NCBI RefSeq assembly: GCF_029893325.1
Contig: NZ_JARXWL010000013.1
Coordinates: 1-64,000, forward strand
DNA: 64,000 bases
Direction of reading: 5' to 3'
Source: Enterococcus sp. PF1-24
GTDB lineage: Bacteria > Bacillota > Bacilli > Lactobacillales > Enterococcaceae
The translations under genes were made by a program, and so were the position numbers. The notes under the pieces are model-generated. The model made no database searches. It was not told the DNA's origin and saw nothing but the letters and a program-made list of their open reading frames with translations. Shown here piece after piece: positions 17,501-24,707 of the stretch (positions within the stretch are counted from its first letter, which is position 1; every line of letters starts with the position of its first letter).

Positions 17501-18136
17501 TGATTGTTCAATTATCTCCATATATGTTCCTTTAGCATTTCCAATTAAGCGATCTTGCTCACTATCAAATCGAATGGAAATTCCTGATTTTTCACCAATA
17601 TCTATCAATGAATCTAACACAATTTGAGAATCTTCGGTTAGGTCAAAAGAGTAGTGTCGATTAGGGAATATTTTTGGTAGGTCTTCCCTAGTAGCATTAG
17701 TTTGTGAGATATCGAATACATTACCTAATTTGTATCTTCTGATTTTATTTGTTTCGATCTCACCTGCCTTAATTCTTTTTTTCTCTTCTTCAGATGCTTC
17801 AGATATTTTTTTAATTTCTCCATCTGAAATAAAAGTAGTAATTTCTACAGGTACCAGGATCTTAATTCCTTTAGATCCTTTTTTTACAGGAAATCCAGCA
17901 TCTTTAAGTGCATCAAAACTCCCAACTGCATATGCACCTGGGAATTGAGATAAAACCATACTCATATTATTTGCACTATAGTAGTAGAAATTACTCATAA
18001 AATCTGCTAGCTCAAGAATATCATTTTCACTATCGGTATAGCTTTGAATTTTTTCAAACGCTTGGCTAGTATACTCCCTAATTTGTGCCTCAATTTCTTT
18101 ACCTGATTTGCGAACATAATTTTTCTTATAAGCCAT
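14588..18136 (-). CDS. ArdC-like ssDNA-binding/metallopeptidase protein fused to a TOPRIM primase-like domain
   Basis: A 1182 aa multidomain protein. Residues ~10-170 are an ArdC N-terminal ssDNA-binding domain (PGAYAVGSFDALKDAGFPVK, GIKILVP, VFDISQT). A zincin domain follows at ~185-300 with HELAHAKLH. Two related ~70 aa repeats (DDFHWYALDMRP and DNLYWYELRKPARS) lie around 350-490, then a long coiled coil (~505-640). A CHC2-like region (~870-950) and a TOPRIM domain (FFESPIDALSYATINP and FCVDNDKGGQNFA) complete it. ArdC proteins protect incoming ssDNA from restriction. The fused TOPRIM suggests priming on the transferred strand. Confidence 0.88.
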   Translation of the reverse strand: MAYKKNYVRKSGKEIEAQIREYTSQAFEKIQSYTDSENDILELADFMSNFYYYSANNMSMVLSQFPGAYAVGSFDALKDAGFPVKKGSKGIKILVPVEITTFISDGEIKKISEASEEEKKRIKAGEIETNKIRRYKLGNVFDISQTNATREDLPKIFPNRHYSFDLTEDSQIVLDSLIDIGEKSGISIRFDSEQDRLIGNAKGTYMEIIEQSELRKVIYLNPYNDLSENISTTIHELAHAKLHGSSGLAANDNLDDAAKEFQAEMTSFVVTKHFGIDTSEKAIRYISSWTKNGEGIEDKARLLGQVHEVSRSFISEIHSNMMELEKTVENDQTSDIVAERIEVNEPETQVDDFHWYALDMRPVSIGTHPNSQDNEPKVDSAYTNSKGMKYGAVGYSKLLDKQEIEHYDLTYLGSGKTADTAINQVDNLYWYELRKPARSMGVPPEDFIEWDRSHVNSEGNPYGKLAYNRVLEDSEILEYDLIPLDSEGKAKAIEVNAATDNSRLMQAQRKLERLEREYDAKVEEILEHQKLTNGQPMNDKRNGNSWFNKHERLHEAERRLSQEVEDQRARVDMLENQAERKALGLNKQGGLILSVDNIPRIKEEIERARNGESSYSKDTIKKYERELKALEELKEKLAISEGSMTEFSKKLIDSNQITQWQKKPNIYFVNGMKKVALELDENGEFKISGSYPPKTPEEQKRIEELLSFKNDLEKADRKENSNLNNFFRVSINESSGVMNIPDYTNQIVTPELIDEMKKFDDSMSSQGAGYNKFFFEEILDNNVVNRVRVDIGDGVVSNQKYYDLLSEKALTQDQVKLLQDKGKSEISAAAKKTVKTQEFSQSPQKKYVSQEEIDKASQVDILDFARANGMSFERDSRKTYRSTEHSSLLIDVEKNVVHYNSEGIHGNAIVFARKVIGIESFTEAVRTLNNDNYEKHEYVEKPRLPYVYDSSNENSNFNRARNYLVNDRKINYQLVDALHNSGHISQDKRGNVLFKWIEDGKIVGASEQGTVHSSSFARGSWKHIQENAQAETGFNFTIGEPKNLKFFESPIDALSYATINPGIKDTKFISMDGLKDVTFTHQLQKTVNQLGKIPDSVSFCVDNDKGGQNFAKKDSLLDFYEKLGGSRLEKINLESPEKPKEKADLNKWDWNDQAKHIFEKKIGLLQNNQKRLNSLEPQADFF

Positions 18137-18327
18137 CAGATAACAAGCCTCCCTTCAGAAACCTGTATAATTAGAATTTCATCTGAGGCAACACTAGTAG
18201 CAAGAAAGTTCAACTTATCAAGATCGCTTTCGTCAACAACCATCTCACGTAAATCATCAGATGAAACATTTTTTAGAGTTACTTTTCTTTCTTCAAAATT
18301 GACTTCGTTAACAATATACAAATCCAT
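18136..18327 (-). CDS. Unknown 63 aa protein coupled to the ArdC-TOPRIM gene
   Basis: A small acidic protein (MDLYIVNEVNFEERKVTLKN...), predicted as a short beta-rich fold with no membrane segment. Its stop overlaps the ATG of the 1182 aa gene, implying coupled translation. It lies after the relaxase terminator, so it probably heads a separate transcript. Family unknown. Confidence 0.65.
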   Translation of the reverse strand: MDLYIVNEVNFEERKVTLKNVSSDDLREMVVDESDLDKLNFLATSVASDEILIIQVSEGRLVI

Positions 18328-18352
18328 TTTTTGCCTCCATATATTCCAGAAT

Positions 18353-18392
18353 TAAAAAAACAACAAGCTTCCTAGTGAGAAAGTTCTTGTTG
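18353..18392 (-). terminator. Terminator overlapping the end of the relaxase gene
   Basis: CAACAAG pairs with CTTGTTG around an 18-base loop, and on the minus strand it is followed by TTTTTTT. The stop codon of the relaxase lies within the hairpin. It separates the relaxase transcript from the ArdC-TOPRIM genes. Confidence 0.7.
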
Positions 18393-21086
18393 CTTTTTCA
18401 TGTATTCAATATTTTTTTGTGTTCTTTCGTATTCATTGATCTGCTGTTTTCTGTCATAGTCATTATTGACAATATCCTTAATTCCCAGATCAACTTCATT
18501 CCCTAAAACATTGTTAAGCTGCCTTTTAACCTCACCAATACCAGATTGATAATCTTTCTGTTCTCCTGCATTATAATCCGGCGCTAGTGTGTACTTTTTC
18601 TGCATCTCCCTAGAATACTTATTATGTTCTTTGATTTCCTTTTGAGTCATTTTTTCAACATTACTTATATCAAACATAGTAAGTTCTTCAAAGTATTTGA
18701 TTGATCTATCATCACTATCAATTACAGGCGCACTAATATAGATTGGTGAAGCATTATCTATCAACTTATATCCCTTATTTTGCCAAGACCATTGAGAATA
18801 AACAGCAGATGCATTAGAATCCTGCTCCAAAATTTTTTTCCTATTGAAATGGCTAAATCTATTTAGATTATTCTCATATGCTGATTCAGAGGACTCTATA
18901 GGTTTTGTTATCGAACCCTTTTCATTTTCAAACTCTTTTAATTTTTCTTCGATTAGCTCTTTGTAGGAATCAATTGTAAGTTTTTCCTTCATGGCAACAG
19001 TTGAAGAACAATCATATACTTCAATTGGTTGGAATCCAGCAATTAAATTTGAGTCTTCATCAAGAATTGGTTGCATTATAACAATCGGCTCATTTTCATT
19101 CACCACTCTTTTTTCAGCTAGCCATCCATGCTTCGTTTTTACATGACTAGCAGTTGGCATTTGCTCCATGATCTTAATCTGATTTTTTTCTGAGTAAAGA
19201 TCTAAGTTATTAGGATAATTTTTAATAGTAGGATCACTAGCTAAAGGTTTATTGGTTCCCCATGAATTTTCTTTTGCCTCATTGATATTAAGTGGTACCC
19301 AGTATTTATTATTTGTTTGGCTAATATCAAAAACTGCTAGCGATTGAAAATCAACTACCTTTTTGCTATTTTCATCAATTACAGGTTGCAAAATCATTAT
19401 TGCATCAGAATCATTAACAGATTTCCCTTCAATTTCCCAACCATTTTTAGTTTTTACATGGCTAGCACCTGGACAACTATCCAAAATAAGTTTTTGATTA
19501 TTTTTTGAATAAACAGAAATATTCTCCTCATAAGCTTTTCCTTCTTTTTCATCAAATAATGATTCAAATTCAAACTTATCAAGGAACTGTTTAAATATTT
19601 CCTCTTCAGTAATTGGCCCATCATGCACTTTTTTTGTATTGCTCAAGTCATAGATTTTTTTTTCCTGAAAACCAATTAGCTTTTTTGATTTTTGGTCGAT
19701 TTTGGGATACATCAAGCTAATGCCTCTTTTTTTGTCAACTAGTCTTCCTTCTTTTAACCAAGCACTCCTGCTTTTTAAATGACTAGCTTCAGGAAATTTT
19801 TTCAAAATAATACTCTGATTTTTTTTTGAGAAATTTCCTAGATTATTTCCAAATTTTTCAAGCTCTTCTTTTGTAAGGCCCGAAATTATTTTGTCTTCAT
19901 CAATAGTCCAATCCTTCAAATTTTTTAGCAAAGCATTTCCTAAACGTTTCTTAATATCTTTAAGCTTATTTTGATAATAATTATTTTTCTTCTTTTCTTT
20001 ATTCTTAGCATACAGCGAATCACGAAAATCACTTTCTTCAGCAATCAACTCAAGATATTTATTATACTTTGGATTTTTTTCAAGGTATTTTTCTAAAAAT
20101 GAATCAATCCTTTGTTTAGTTTCCAAAGGTATCCGCTTATATACCCACCTTCGTTTATCTTTAGGTAAAGAACCAAGTACATCTTTGAGTTGACCATCTA
20201 GACTCAAAAAATTTTTTTCCTGACGAATCAGCTCTGCTAAATTATTTCTTAGCTCTGTCATTTGATCTAACTCATTTGACCTATCAATTAAACGATTGAT
20301 GAATGTTGACTTCATTAAATTTAAAGTCTTTCCACTTCTCATTCCCTTAGGTTGTAATACTGTTTTTCCATTGATAACTTCTTCGTGAATACTCCTGGTA
20401 TTCATAGTTTCACTTGTAGCGACATGGACATGAAAATGATTTGTGTTGTAATGAATCTCAGCAACCCAAAAACCAGTTTCGTTTAAATTCTCTTCATTAA
20501 AGAATTTCATCATTGATCTTCTAGTTGCATCTATTAGGGGCTGCCTATTAAGCTCATCTTTAATCGGATCATAAATTCCTAAATCAATTAGGCTTTTGGT
20601 ATCAAATGAAAAAACGTCCTGAAAAAGAATATTTCCTTTTTCTCCAGCTCTATTGAATTCTTCTTTCATCAGTCGCACATCTTCCCGATTAAAGTCATTA
20701 TTACTTTGATTAAACATACCCGTTTTCAATTTTTTGACATCATTTTTTTCCTGAGAAATATGACTATCTACTTTCATATTATCTAATTTTTTTTGATAGT
20801 ATGAATATTCTGCTTGTTCATCTGCTGATAATTTTTCTTTTTTTTCTAATGCATTTTTTCGGGTCAAATAATCTAGATACTTCTCAAAAGAACTTTCACC
20901 TTGATTAGATATATTAAGTGAGTCAAAAATATTATTTTGTAATATATCCATTGCCTCAGCCTCAATCATCTTGTTGTTTTTCTTTTTGGCTCTTTCGCGA
21001 TTCATATAGCTAATGTATTCACCAAATTCATCTTTAAGAGTAAATTTAGAAGTTAAGATAATAGCTGGACTACTCACATAATTCAC
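18372..21086 (-). CDS. Conjugative relaxase, MobP2/MobL type
   Basis: A 904 aa protein beginning MNYVSSPAIILTSKFTLKD. The metal-binding histidine motif is EIHYNTNHFHVHVATSETM at residues ~206-224. It nicks oriT and pilots the transferred strand. The C-terminal half has four diverged repeats near residues 430, 537, 642 and 757 (patterns like ASHVKTKNGW...V, IMILQPV, then VFDIS). These resemble the ArdC N-terminal domain. The start overlaps the accessory gene upstream by 4 bases. This corresponds to TraI of pMG1/pHT-like plasmids, as far as I recall. Confidence 0.9.
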   Translation of the reverse strand: MNYVSSPAIILTSKFTLKDEFGEYISYMNRERAKKKNNKMIEAEAMDILQNNIFDSLNISNQGESSFEKYLDYLTRKNALEKKEKLSADEQAEYSYYQKKLDNMKVDSHISQEKNDVKKLKTGMFNQSNNDFNREDVRLMKEEFNRAGEKGNILFQDVFSFDTKSLIDLGIYDPIKDELNRQPLIDATRRSMMKFFNEENLNETGFWVAEIHYNTNHFHVHVATSETMNTRSIHEEVINGKTVLQPKGMRSGKTLNLMKSTFINRLIDRSNELDQMTELRNNLAELIRQEKNFLSLDGQLKDVLGSLPKDKRRWVYKRIPLETKQRIDSFLEKYLEKNPKYNKYLELIAEESDFRDSLYAKNKEKKKNNYYQNKLKDIKKRLGNALLKNLKDWTIDEDKIISGLTKEELEKFGNNLGNFSKKNQSIILKKFPEASHLKSRSAWLKEGRLVDKKRGISLMYPKIDQKSKKLIGFQEKKIYDLSNTKKVHDGPITEEEIFKQFLDKFEFESLFDEKEGKAYEENISVYSKNNQKLILDSCPGASHVKTKNGWEIEGKSVNDSDAIMILQPVIDENSKKVVDFQSLAVFDISQTNNKYWVPLNINEAKENSWGTNKPLASDPTIKNYPNNLDLYSEKNQIKIMEQMPTASHVKTKHGWLAEKRVVNENEPIVIMQPILDEDSNLIAGFQPIEVYDCSSTVAMKEKLTIDSYKELIEEKLKEFENEKGSITKPIESSESAYENNLNRFSHFNRKKILEQDSNASAVYSQWSWQNKGYKLIDNASPIYISAPVIDSDDRSIKYFEELTMFDISNVEKMTQKEIKEHNKYSREMQKKYTLAPDYNAGEQKDYQSGIGEVKRQLNNVLGNEVDLGIKDIVNNDYDRKQQINEYERTQKNIEYMKKQQELSH

Positions 21087-21397
21087 CTACTTCGTGATAG
21101 ATTTCTCTTAATTCTTTTATTCACATTATCTAAAGCATCACTGTATGTTTCCGATTCATCTTTATCAATAATCTCAGTGTGTAAACTTTCAGTCAAACTG
21201 CTAACCAATTCTAAAATTACAGACATTTCTTTCGACATAGCAGTCAACTTCTTTTTTTGATTGGAATACTCTTCGTAATTTCTTAGAACTAGAAATCGTA
21301 AAGCTTGACTTCTGTTTTCAATATGAGGTTCTTGTTTTACTACATCATTTAGAATTTCTTCTACTGCTTCTGAAATATACATTGATTTTTTTTTCAT
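21083..21397 (-). CDS. Relaxosome accessory protein, possibly MobC-like
   Basis: A 104 aa basic/helical protein (MKKKSMYISEAVEEILNDVV, with ENRSQALRFLVLRNYEEY). The N-terminal strand plus helices are compatible with a ribbon-helix-helix DNA-binding fold, followed by a coiled coil. It overlaps the relaxase start and the preceding gene (ATG/TGA overlaps), so the three genes are coupled. Its position next to oriT suggests it helps the relaxase bind. Confidence 0.7.
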   Translation of the reverse strand: MKKKSMYISEAVEEILNDVVKQEPHIENRSQALRFLVLRNYEEYSNQKKKLTAMSKEMSVILELVSSLTESLHTEIIDKDESETYSDALDNVNKRIKRNLSRSR

Positions 21398-21690
21398 TAT
21401 TCATTCCTCTTAGTTATTAGCAACTCTATCAATTGATTTTGATTTGTTATTAATTCTGTAATCAGCTGTTTAAGGTCTGTATAGGAAGAAGCTAGATCTT
21501 GCAGCTGCTCAATTTCATTTACTAGTAATCCTTTTTTTAAATGATTCTCTAAAATCTCTTTGGCCATTTTATTTCTTGATTTTTTATGTGCTATTGCAAC
21601 TCTTTCAAGCTCCACAATTAATGCCGGATTCATTCCTCGAATTGTGATTCTTTCTGGCACTTCTGACAAGTAATCAACTCCCATCTTCAC
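21397..21690 (-). CDS. Ribbon-helix-helix oriT accessory protein
   Basis: A 97 aa protein. VPERITIRGMNPALIVELERVAIAHKKSRNKMAKEILENH is a typical Arc/MetJ ribbon-helix-helix, with a C-terminal coiled coil. It is the first gene after the oriT region in the relaxase operon. It probably binds the direct repeats upstream and represses its own operon while promoting relaxosome assembly. Confidence 0.75.
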   Translation of the reverse strand: MKMGVDYLSEVPERITIRGMNPALIVELERVAIAHKKSRNKMAKEILENHLKKGLLVNEIEQLQDLASSYTDLKQLITELITNQNQLIELLITKRNE

Positions 21691-21699
21691 TTAACAAAG

Positions 21700-21940
21700 C
21701 TCATTGATTTAATAAAATAAACTGAAATTTAAAAATTAAAAGAAAGAGCATAAGGGGGCGCTGGCACCATCCGATAAATCGGACGTTGAACAGGCAGAGC
21801 CTGTTGCGTTTTTAGAACCAAAACCTATGACACCACAAACATCAAAAACGTCATACCATGTAGCACACATTGTCACCCCGTCTATTGACTCATGTTGTCA
21901 CCCCCAACACCATACGTTGTCACCCTAATTAGTTGACACG
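21700..21940. other. oriT: Origin of transfer (oriT) region
   Basis: A non-coding 250-base region between the transfer operon and the relaxase operon. It contains a GC-rich block AAGGGGGCGCTGGCACC (21752-21768), inverted repeats TCCGAT-aa-ATCGGA (21770-21783) and AACAGGC-aga-GCCTGTT (21789-21805), and three direct repeats TTGTCACCC at 21870, 21895 and 21917. A partial fourth copy (TTGACAC) is at 21933. Inverted repeats near nic plus iterated accessory sites are the usual oriT architecture. The nic base is not identified. Confidence 0.8.
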
Positions 21941-21944
21941 TTTT

Positions 21945-22799
21945 TTAGGAAATTTTTTCATTAAGTAACTCAATTTTTTCATTTAATTGATTTACTTTTT
22001 CCTTTTCTTCTTGAATTCTTTCTCTCAATCTGAAAATTTCATTATTGTTTGATTCAATCTTACTTTCAGATTTTTGAAGCTCTTCACCGACTTGATAATC
22101 CATATCACTATCAATTTTATTATTCTTATCTTTGAGTGATTCAATAGATTTTTTATGACCACTAATTACATTTTGATGGTCTTCAATTTCCAAATTAATC
22201 AACTTAATTGAGTAATTAGTTGAATCAACAATATAGCTTAAATCTGCGCCTAATAGATTTTTTTCTTTTGTTTTTTCTCTATCAGAATAAATCTTAGCAA
22301 TAATTTCTGTATCGGTTGAATTCTCTTGAGAAGTATCATTAAACGAAATATCTTGCCTAATAACCTCAAAGTCATTCCCTACATTTTCAGTAGTTAGGAC
22401 AATGTAGTTTTGGTCAATTCTTTCAACTTTAGTTGTCAACTTCTCAGATGAATTCCCTTTTGTTATTGCATAACTTTCTAATTCAATAGCGTATAAATCC
22501 ACATTAGCATTTGTACTTAACCATATATCCATCCGGTATGTTCTCAACTTTGGATCATACACACGTTGAGCAACTTCATAATCAAAGTTAGTGACTCTTT
22601 GCTTCTCACCAATAGCTACTATGTCGTATCTAGAATGACTAGCAGCACTCAATCCGGTTACGATTGTTATCGCATATAAAGAGATAAACACTAACAAAAT
22701 TGAGTAATATTTCCAATGAATTCTCTCACTGTAAAACATTTTTAGTTGATTAATCTTTTGCTTGATTTCCCCAAAAAGCTCAACAACTCTGTCTTGCAT
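21945..22799 (-). CDS. Membrane-anchored coiled-coil transfer protein
   Basis: A 284 aa protein. One membrane helix lies near residues 30-50 (YYSILLVFISLYAITIVTGL). An external beta-rich domain (~55-190) is followed by a C-terminal coiled coil (IEDHQNVISGHKKSIESLKD...). It is the last gene of the type IV secretion operon before oriT. No family recognised. A scaffold role in the envelope is inferred. Confidence 0.65.
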   Translation of the reverse strand: MQDRVVELFGEIKQKINQLKMFYSERIHWKYYSILLVFISLYAITIVTGLSAASHSRYDIVAIGEKQRVTNFDYEVAQRVYDPKLRTYRMDIWLSTNANVDLYAIELESYAITKGNSSEKLTTKVERIDQNYIVLTTENVGNDFEVIRQDISFNDTSQENSTDTEIIAKIYSDREKTKEKNLLGADLSYIVDSTNYSIKLINLEIEDHQNVISGHKKSIESLKDKNNKIDSDMDYQVGEELQKSESKIESNNNEIFRLRERIQEEKEKVNQLNEKIELLNEKIS

Positions 22800-22826
22800 C
22801 CTTCAATTTCCCCCTTTCTTTTTTTA

Positions 22827-23336
22827 TTAATATCCGTTTTCTACATAATCAACTGTGAAATCGGCAATCTTAAATTCGTCCTCTGACAATGTGATTGTGA
22901 AATAAACAAATTGTCGAACACCACTAATTGAAGTTGAACCAAACGCAAGATATCTATTATCATTTTCGACATCCTTTGCTACAGTTTCAATCTCACCATT
23001 AGAAGCCAAATCAGCTGAAACAGTTGCATCAATTCCTTTTTTCTTGATACATTCTTCAGTCAAGAATTCCTTAACTGAATTGTGTCGTTCATCAATTGAA
23101 TCGTGTTTAACCCAATTTTGTGCAAAGGTCATAACCATATCTTCAACTTCTTTTTCCGATTCTTTATAGTCGTTTTTCTGTTCTGAAGAACTGTTCGGCT
23201 CAATTATTTCACTACTATCAACTACTATTTCAGAGTCCTGAGTAATTTCTTTTGAATCATTATCTCCACTAAATTTAAAGAATATTGCAACGCCAGCTAA
23301 AACAATAACTAGCCCTATTAGAATTTTTTTTGCCAT
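22827..23336 (-). CDS. VirB8/TcpC-like membrane protein
   Basis: A 169 aa protein with an N-terminal membrane anchor (ILIGLVIVLAGVAIFFKF), an acidic Ser-rich linker, then an NTF2-like domain (VEDMVMTFAQNWVKH...VKEFLTEEC, FVYFTITLSEDEFKIADFTVDYVENG). This matches Gram-positive VirB8-like channel scaffold proteins in size and layout. Its ATG is adjacent to the stop of the cell-wall hydrolase gene. Confidence 0.65.
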   Translation of the reverse strand: MAKKILIGLVIVLAGVAIFFKFSGDNDSKEITQDSEIVVDSSEIIEPNSSSEQKNDYKESEKEVEDMVMTFAQNWVKHDSIDERHNSVKEFLTEECIKKKGIDATVSADLASNGEIETVAKDVENDNRYLAFGSTSISGVRQFVYFTITLSEDEFKIADFTVDYVENGY

Positions 23337-24488
23337 TTATCTCACCTTCCTTACAATACTTTGAATTGGTCTACTATATGTACTTAAAGTACATCCATGA
23401 CCTGCCCACTGATCATAAACAATGACTGACTCACCTTGAACACTATGGCAAATTGCGGTATGCCCATATAGTATATGGAAGCCATTTCCCCGTTTGAAAT
23501 TGACTATATCACCAGGTCTTATTTCTGAATAATGCGGGTTCATTTTAACTTTCCATCCATGCATATCCCAATTGTAATCTGAACCAATATCACTTGCCGC
23601 CATAAATCCTGACCCCATCAATACTGGCCCGCCTAATTGATCCACATACCAAGCAGTCAATCCATAACATTCACCATTGTATACAGGTACACCCATCATA
23701 GTGTTTAATAATTCAAGACCTTCCCCTGTTCCTTCTGGTAATTCACCTGTCACACTAAATTCAAATGTAGACCATTTCGATATAGCAAACTCATCATATT
23801 GAGTAAAATTATTGGCTTCAATAATCGCCATACAACCTACATAGTAATTACTTGATATTGTTATTCCTGCTGCCGCATAACCCCCTCTTCCGAGAATTAA
23901 TAAACACTCACCTGGATTTTTATTTCCAACACAAGCATTAAAATTAGATTGACGGGCAACCATATAGCCATAGTAGGAAAAACAAGCTTCAGCTGATGGA
24001 AACTTCATGTACCATCCACCTTCAGAGCCACCAATCCCTCGCGTGCTACCTTGTGGGAATCCGCATCCTTCAAACCAGGTTATACCAAAAAAGTTAGTAT
24101 CATGCTCTGCTGAATAAGATCTTCCCCATTCACACTCATAAGCGTACTGCGATAAAATGACACTTGGTAACAGTTTATACTTTATTGCTGTTCCTACTGC
24201 CAATTGAGCGATCTCATCTGTGATAAGACCAGTACCCTTTATTTCATCATAGATAGGTAAATGCTCACTATATACACCTGTGAAGGTTCCACCTGTATAA
24301 GCTGAATCTTCACTCTCAACTCCACCACTAACAGCAATTAAAAAGACAGTTGCTAGGATAATTCCGCCAGCAAGTAATAATCCTGTTAGGCTAGTAAAAA
24401 CACCGACACTTACTCTAACAACATGGAATTTCTCACCAGTTTTTGCAGTACCAGCTATCCATTTTCTTAAATTATTTAAAAATTTCAT
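23337..24488 (-). CDS. VirB1-like bifunctional peptidoglycan hydrolase
   Basis: A 383 aa protein. A membrane anchor lies at ~28-55 (GVFTSLTGLLLAGGIILATVF). A glucosaminidase/lysozyme-like domain follows at ~85-220 (PSVILSQYAYECEWGRSYSA, NFFGI, AEACFSYYGYMV). The C-terminal CHAP domain (~270-383) carries the catalytic Cys in NGECYGLTAWYVDQLGG and the His in GNGFHILYGHTAICH. It opens the wall for the transfer channel, as PrgK/TraG/TcpG do. Confidence 0.9.
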   Translation of the reverse strand: MKFLNNLRKWIAGTAKTGEKFHVVRVSVGVFTSLTGLLLAGGIILATVFLIAVSGGVESEDSAYTGGTFTGVYSEHLPIYDEIKGTGLITDEIAQLAVGTAIKYKLLPSVILSQYAYECEWGRSYSAEHDTNFFGITWFEGCGFPQGSTRGIGGSEGGWYMKFPSAEACFSYYGYMVARQSNFNACVGNKNPGECLLILGRGGYAAAGITISSNYYVGCMAIIEANNFTQYDEFAISKWSTFEFSVTGELPEGTGEGLELLNTMMGVPVYNGECYGLTAWYVDQLGGPVLMGSGFMAASDIGSDYNWDMHGWKVKMNPHYSEIRPGDIVNFKRGNGFHILYGHTAICHSVQGESVIVYDQWAGHGCTLSTYSRPIQSIVRKVR

Positions 24489-24694
24489 ATGTCTATTTTC
24501 CTTAAATTAATTGAGTCTAAAGCAGCTCTTCTGTTCCAGATAGCCGGAACAGTTCTTCCGATTACTTCAGCTATCTCTTTATCAGTGTGTGTTTCGCTTA
24601 GTGTTAATAATCTTTCATCTTCTTCTGCTGTCCACGATTGTCTATGATTAAAGCATTTTGTTTTATCAATCATATAGTCTCGTTTTTTTCTCAT
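24485..24694 (-). CDS. Small SANT/Myb-like DNA-binding protein
   Basis: A 69 aa protein whose core is WTAEEDERLLTLSETHTDKE...IGRTVPAIWNRRAAL, a SANT/Myb-type tri-helix with spaced Trp residues. The ATG at 24694 follows AAGGAGAG; a longer upstream frame overlaps VirB4 and is not favoured. It overlaps the VirB1-like start by 4 bases. A regulatory gene embedded in the secretion operon. Confidence 0.7.
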   Translation of the reverse strand: MRKKRDYMIDKTKCFNHRQSWTAEEDERLLTLSETHTDKEIAEVIGRTVPAIWNRRAALDSINLRKIDI

Positions 24695-24707
24695 TATTTT
24701 TCTCTCC

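Noticed and set aside
21870-21925. TTGTCACCC repeats considered as a CRISPR array
   Set aside because: Only three 9-base repeats with unequal short spacers and no cas genes; oriT accessory sites fit better.
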